From Morganella sibonii (GTDB taxonomy: Bacteria; Pseudomonadota; Gammaproteobacteria; Enterobacterales; Enterobacteriaceae), in the NCBI RefSeq assembly GCF_040560245.1, contig NZ_JAKMWP010000011.1: a stretch of 64,000 nucleotides of DNA; one strand, written 5' to 3'. Within the stretch, counting starts at the first letter, position 1. Every line of letters starts with the position of its first letter. This document shows positions 61,959 to 64,000 of this stretch, one piece after another. A model generated the notes under the pieces. The model did not search any database. It saw only the letters and a list, made by a program, of their open reading frames with translations, and was not told the DNA's origin. The position numbers were made by a program, and so were the translations under genes.

Positions 61959-61978
61959 TTTGAGCGAGGAGCGGACAT
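61959..61978 (+). repeat. Left copy of a 20-base imperfect direct repeat
   Basis: TTTGAGCGAGGAGCGGACAT at 61959-61978 matches 17 of 20 bases with the copy at 63448-63467 (TTTGAGCGAAAAGCGAACAT). The two copies have the same orientation and bracket the cyclotransferase gene and the membrane HEPN-motif gene. Confidence 0.7.
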
Positions 61979-62108
61979 TGCCCTAGACGTTTGTTCCTCC
62001 AAACTTTGACAATTCATAGACAGAGTGCCTGGTTTTATTGGTTATCCTTGAGCTAATAACTGTAATACGTTATAAAGTAATACAAAATTCAAACTATTCA
62101 GGAATACC

Positions 62109-62603
62109 ATGCACTACTTCGCATATGGATCGAATATGTCAGCTTCTCGGCTTCGGGAACGAGTCCCAAGTGCAGAGGCTCTGGGTTGTTTTGCGCTCAA
62201 CGGACACGACTTAAGGTTCCACAAGTCTAGCAAAGATGGTTCTGGAAAATGTGACGCTTATTTGACCCAATATGATGGCAATATCATATACGGCGTCCTG
62301 TACAAAATTGATCCAATGGAGAAATTAGCTTTAGATAAGGCAGAGGGGCTTGGGCATGGTTACGATCAAAAAGAAATAACAGTTACAGCTTCTGATGGAT
62401 CTTCAGTAGCCGCAATAACATACGTGGCTACGAATATTGATGGGAGCCTAAAACCGTATTCTTGGTATTTAAATCACGTATTGGTTGGTGCTAAGGAGGC
62501 GTCCCTTCCATCAGAGTACGTTGAGGAAAAAATAAAATCAATTGAGTCGGTCGAAGATAGAGACAAAGTAAGGGACGCGAAACAACGTGCCATACATAAT
62601 TAA
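62109..62603 (+). CDS. Gamma-glutamylcyclotransferase-like (GGCT) protein
   Basis: The 164-residue protein opens MHYFAYGSNMSASRL, the YGSNM phosphate-binding loop of GGCT-like proteins, and has the catalytic Glu at position 79 in DKAEGLGHGY. The middle IIYGVLYKI strand also fits. Such small cyclotransferase-like proteins act on gamma-glutamyl amines or peptides; the natural substrate of the stand-alone bacterial forms is mostly unknown. It lies in a low-GC segment with mobile-element signs. A good in-frame start; the ribosome-binding site (AGGAAT) is 5 bases upstream. Confidence 0.85.
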   Translation: MHYFAYGSNMSASRLRERVPSAEALGCFALNGHDLRFHKSSKDGSGKCDAYLTQYDGNIIYGVLYKIDPMEKLALDKAEGLGHGYDQKEITVTASDGSSVAAITYVATNIDGSLKPYSWYLNHVLVGAKEASLPSEYVEEKIKSIESVEDRDKVRDAKQRAIHN

Positions 62604-62760
62604 CAAGATTTGTGACGGCGAAGGTTTTCCCTTTAGGCTTCGCATTCACAGGTTATCCCTTAGTTTGGTATGATTATACTTGGCTATAATTAAATAGCTA
62701 AGATCGCATTTTAATAAACATCTTACATAGTAAAAATTAAAAAAACTGATGGAATATTTG

Positions 62761-63315
62761 TTAAACTTTAGCCCCCCTAATATTATCCGCTAAATCTAAT
62801 GCTAGCTGGACATAAGAACGCGCATCACTTTCACTAAGATTCAAATCCTTTGCATGCGCAACCTTGTTACGTAGGTGCCGTAACTTATTGAAAATATCCA
62901 ATTGCGCTCGATCAATGACTTTACATTGCAACAGATACTCACCAAGTTTTGGCGTATTCTTTAAGGCGTCATTTGCCGATTGTCCCCAAAATGAACTTGC
63001 TGTACTTACCGCGGCTGATTCGACTTCAAGCCACGCTTCCATTATTGCAGCAGGCGTTGAGAAAGAGACAAGGTCAAGCAAGCGCGATGAATTTGCAGGT
63101 ACAGATGGGGATTTTTCTTTCGCAAGAGCTTCAACCTCAGCCTTTAGCTCCGATACCTCCTTAGAAAACTCGAGTTCAAACTCCTTGTACTTTAAGCGCC
63201 TCAGTAATGGAATGAGCTCGACCACGGGTTTTCGCAAAAGAATAACTAAGATAATTGTTGCCACCGGCCAAGCTAGCGCCTTAATTAACTCTGAAAAGAA
63301 TTTTAATACGTCCAT
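62761..63315 (-). CDS. Membrane-anchored protein with coiled coil and HEPN-like R-x4-H motif
   Basis: The 184-residue protein has one N-terminal membrane helix (about residues 10-30), a charged amphipathic segment likely to form a coiled coil (about 43-68), and a helical C-terminal domain (about 85-184). That domain contains LRHLRNKVAHAKDLNL, in which R149-N-K-V-A-H154 fits the HEPN Rx4-6H motif with an Asn after the Arg, as in many HEPN RNases and in DUF4145-type domains. No characterised family was recognised overall. It is on the opposite strand to the cyclotransferase gene, tail to tail. A membrane-tethered HEPN suggests a defence or toxin-like role. That is inference. Confidence 0.6.
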   Translation of the reverse strand: MDVLKFFSELIKALAWPVATIILVILLRKPVVELIPLLRRLKYKEFELEFSKEVSELKAEVEALAKEKSPSVPANSSRLLDLVSFSTPAAIMEAWLEVESAAVSTASSFWGQSANDALKNTPKLGEYLLQCKVIDRAQLDIFNKLRHLRNKVAHAKDLNLSESDARSYVQLALDLADNIRGAKV

Positions 63316-63542
63316 TTAGCTCCAATCTTATTTGTAAAATAAAAAAATCGTAAGCCTATCACCAAACATTACTAATTGAGCGTTGTACCTAATTGTAGCG
63401 CCCGCTTTTAGCACTAAAGTGCCCTCAAACAGCTCTCAAGGGTCAGGTTTGAGCGAAAAGCGAACATAACACCGCCAGCAGGGGGACAAAATTAGAGCGA
63501 AGCGGCGGTTTATTGATCCTATGATTGGTTTTGCTATACGTT
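63316..63542. other. Intergenic flank containing the right repeat copy
   Basis: About 227 bases between the HEPN-motif gene and a truncated frame. It holds the right copy of the direct repeat at 63448-63467, otherwise nothing recognised. Confidence 0.4.
63448..63467 (+). repeat. Right copy of the 20-base imperfect direct repeat
   Basis: TTTGAGCGAAAAGCGAACAT, matching 17 of 20 bases with the copy at 61959-61978. The copies are about 1.49 kb apart and in the same orientation, bracketing the two-gene cargo. Confidence 0.7.
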
Positions 63543-63719
63543 TTAGTCAACATGCATTGCAGTCCCTGCATGTGCTTTCAGCTCCCCCTTCATCTTTTCA
63601 AATCTGGCTTTAGCATGGAGGTCATCGCTATGAGTTTTTAAATACTCTTCTAGAAATTTAACCTCAATATGAACAAGGTCTATTCTGAGCCGCTGAAGCC
63701 AGTGATCTCTTCCCTTTCT
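63543..63719 (-). pseudogene. C-terminal fragment of an unknown gene, cut at the IS boundary
   Basis: A minus-strand frame of 58 codons (RKGRDHWLQRLRIDLVHIEV and on, ending AGTAMHVD) is open between a stop at 63720-63722 and its own stop at 63543-63545. It has no start codon and stops being open where the IS3-type sequence begins, so the insertion probably truncated a gene. The residue composition (HAKARFEKMKGELKAH) is that of a coding helix. No family recognised. Confidence 0.4.
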
Positions 63720-64000
63720 TCAGTACCGGTATAAAGTAGAGTTTCCGGCCTTTCTTCTCCTGAAAAAAGAGGTCATCTGACATGAAAAAGACACGTTATA
63801 CCGAAGAACAGATCGCATTTGCCCTGAAACAGGCTGAAACCGGTACCCGGGTAGAGGAAGTGTGCAGAAAGATGGGTATTTCTGAAGCCACTTTTTACAA
63901 TTGGAAGAAAAAATTCGGTGGTATGGGTGTGACGGAACTTCGCCGCCTGAGACAGCTCGAGGAAGAAAACCAGCGTCTGAAGCGCCTGGTGGCAGATCTG
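63720..64000 (+). mobile_element. Left end of an IS3-family insertion sequence (runs off the window)
   Basis: The segment begins at about 63720 with a sequence distinct from its left neighbour, and includes the OrfA gene. I could not define the terminal inverted repeat because the right end is outside the window. The boundary is inferred from the truncated frame at 63543-63719. Confidence 0.6.
63782..64000 (+). CDS. IS3-family transposase OrfA (partial, N-terminal 73 codons)
   Basis: The frame starts with KKTRYTEEQIAFALKQAE and continues RVEEVCRKMGISEATFYNWK, a helix-turn-helix typical of IS3-family OrfA. Then comes a KKFGGMGVTELRRL linker and the leucine-zipper stretch LRQLEEENQRLKRLV that mediates oligomerisation. 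In this family OrfB (the DDE domain) follows by a -1 frameshift, but it is outside the window. The group resembles the IS2/IS407-type members that carry the KFGGM motif. Confidence 0.9.
   Translation, partial: MKKTRYTEEQIAFALKQAETGTRVEEVCRKMGISEATFYNWKKKFGGMGVTELRRLRQLEEENQRLKRLVADL

Larger units (their letters stand above)
61816..62108. other. Intergenic flank between integrase remnant and cyclotransferase gene
   Basis: About 290 bases without a full gene. It holds a minus-strand terminator at 61853-61880 and the left copy of the 20-base imperfect repeat at 61959-61978. A 15-codon frame beginning at 61824 is too short to call. Base composition is lower in GC than the neighbouring chromosomal block. 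Confidence 0.4.

Noticed and set aside
61420..64000. Integron-type attC sites around the cyclotransferase gene
   Set aside because: No attC-like inverted core sites or integron integrase were seen; only the imperfect direct repeat.

Overview
The window looks like chromosome from a gamma-proteobacterium of the order Enterobacterales, most likely the family Morganellaceae. Morganella or a close relative is my best guess, and the genus is inference only. The evidence is a set of housekeeping blocks in enterobacterial order: ychF-pth-ychH-prs-ispE-lolB-hemA-prfA-prmC-sirB1-kdsA; yceB-mdtH-rimJ-murJ; argS-yecM-cutC; yecN-cmoA-cmoB; and aspS-nudB-yebC-ruvC-ruvA-ruvB ... znuB-znuC-znuA-mepM-lpxM. 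Relative to the E. coli order several genes are missing at the junctions: sirB2 between prmC and sirB1, ycdX between ghrA and ycdY, yceH and yceM before murJ, and pyrC/grxB around yceB.

Layout, left to right. Positions 1-2250 are an iron-uptake operon: the tail of a TonB-dependent receptor, a PepSY membrane protein and a periplasmic metal-complex binding protein. Positions 2368-8477 (minus) are a sugar ABC importer with an FGGY pentulose kinase, with a perfect CRP-type site far upstream. Positions 8979-12539 (minus) hold a YeaK-like deacylase, a TrkH/TrkG potassium channel, and a YedE transporter with a small putative Se/S-carrier protein (DUF3343-like). Positions 12771-15116 hold three poorly characterised genes; two of them are one reading frame split by an amber codon. 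Positions 15278-26401 are the ychF to kdsA/yhcC housekeeping block. Positions 26446-36887 carry a small methyltransferase-like membrane protein, DauA, tRNA-Ser(GGA), ghrA-ycdY, a citrate-type transporter, yceB, mdtH, rimJ and murJ. Positions 37400-40543 hold a sugar-phosphate antiporter, a protein resembling a catalytically dead AAA ATPase, and a divergent leucine-rich-repeat protein. Positions 40617-48567 are argS, yecM, cutC, a secreted glycosidase-like protein, cmoB, cmoA and yecN. Positions 48825-61418 are aspS to lpxM, including the Holliday-junction operon with a LexA box and the zinc importer with a Zur box. An amidotransferase and a type VI secretion amidase effector/immunity pair (Tae4/Tai4) are inserted between ruvB and znuB.

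The right end (about 61420-64000) is a mobile, lower-GC segment: a decayed P2-type phage integrase next to lpxM, a gamma-glutamylcyclotransferase-like gene, a membrane-anchored protein with a HEPN-type R-x4-H motif, a truncated reading frame, and the start of an IS3-family element that runs off the window. An imperfect 20-base direct repeat brackets the cyclotransferase/HEPN pair, which makes it look like a cargo cassette.

The strongest candidates for something new are the cargo cassette at 61.9-63.5 kb, the dead-ATPase/LRR divergent pair at 38.8-40.5 kb, and the amber-interrupted membrane/PH-like gene at 13.9-15.1 kb. No CRISPR array or rRNA was seen.
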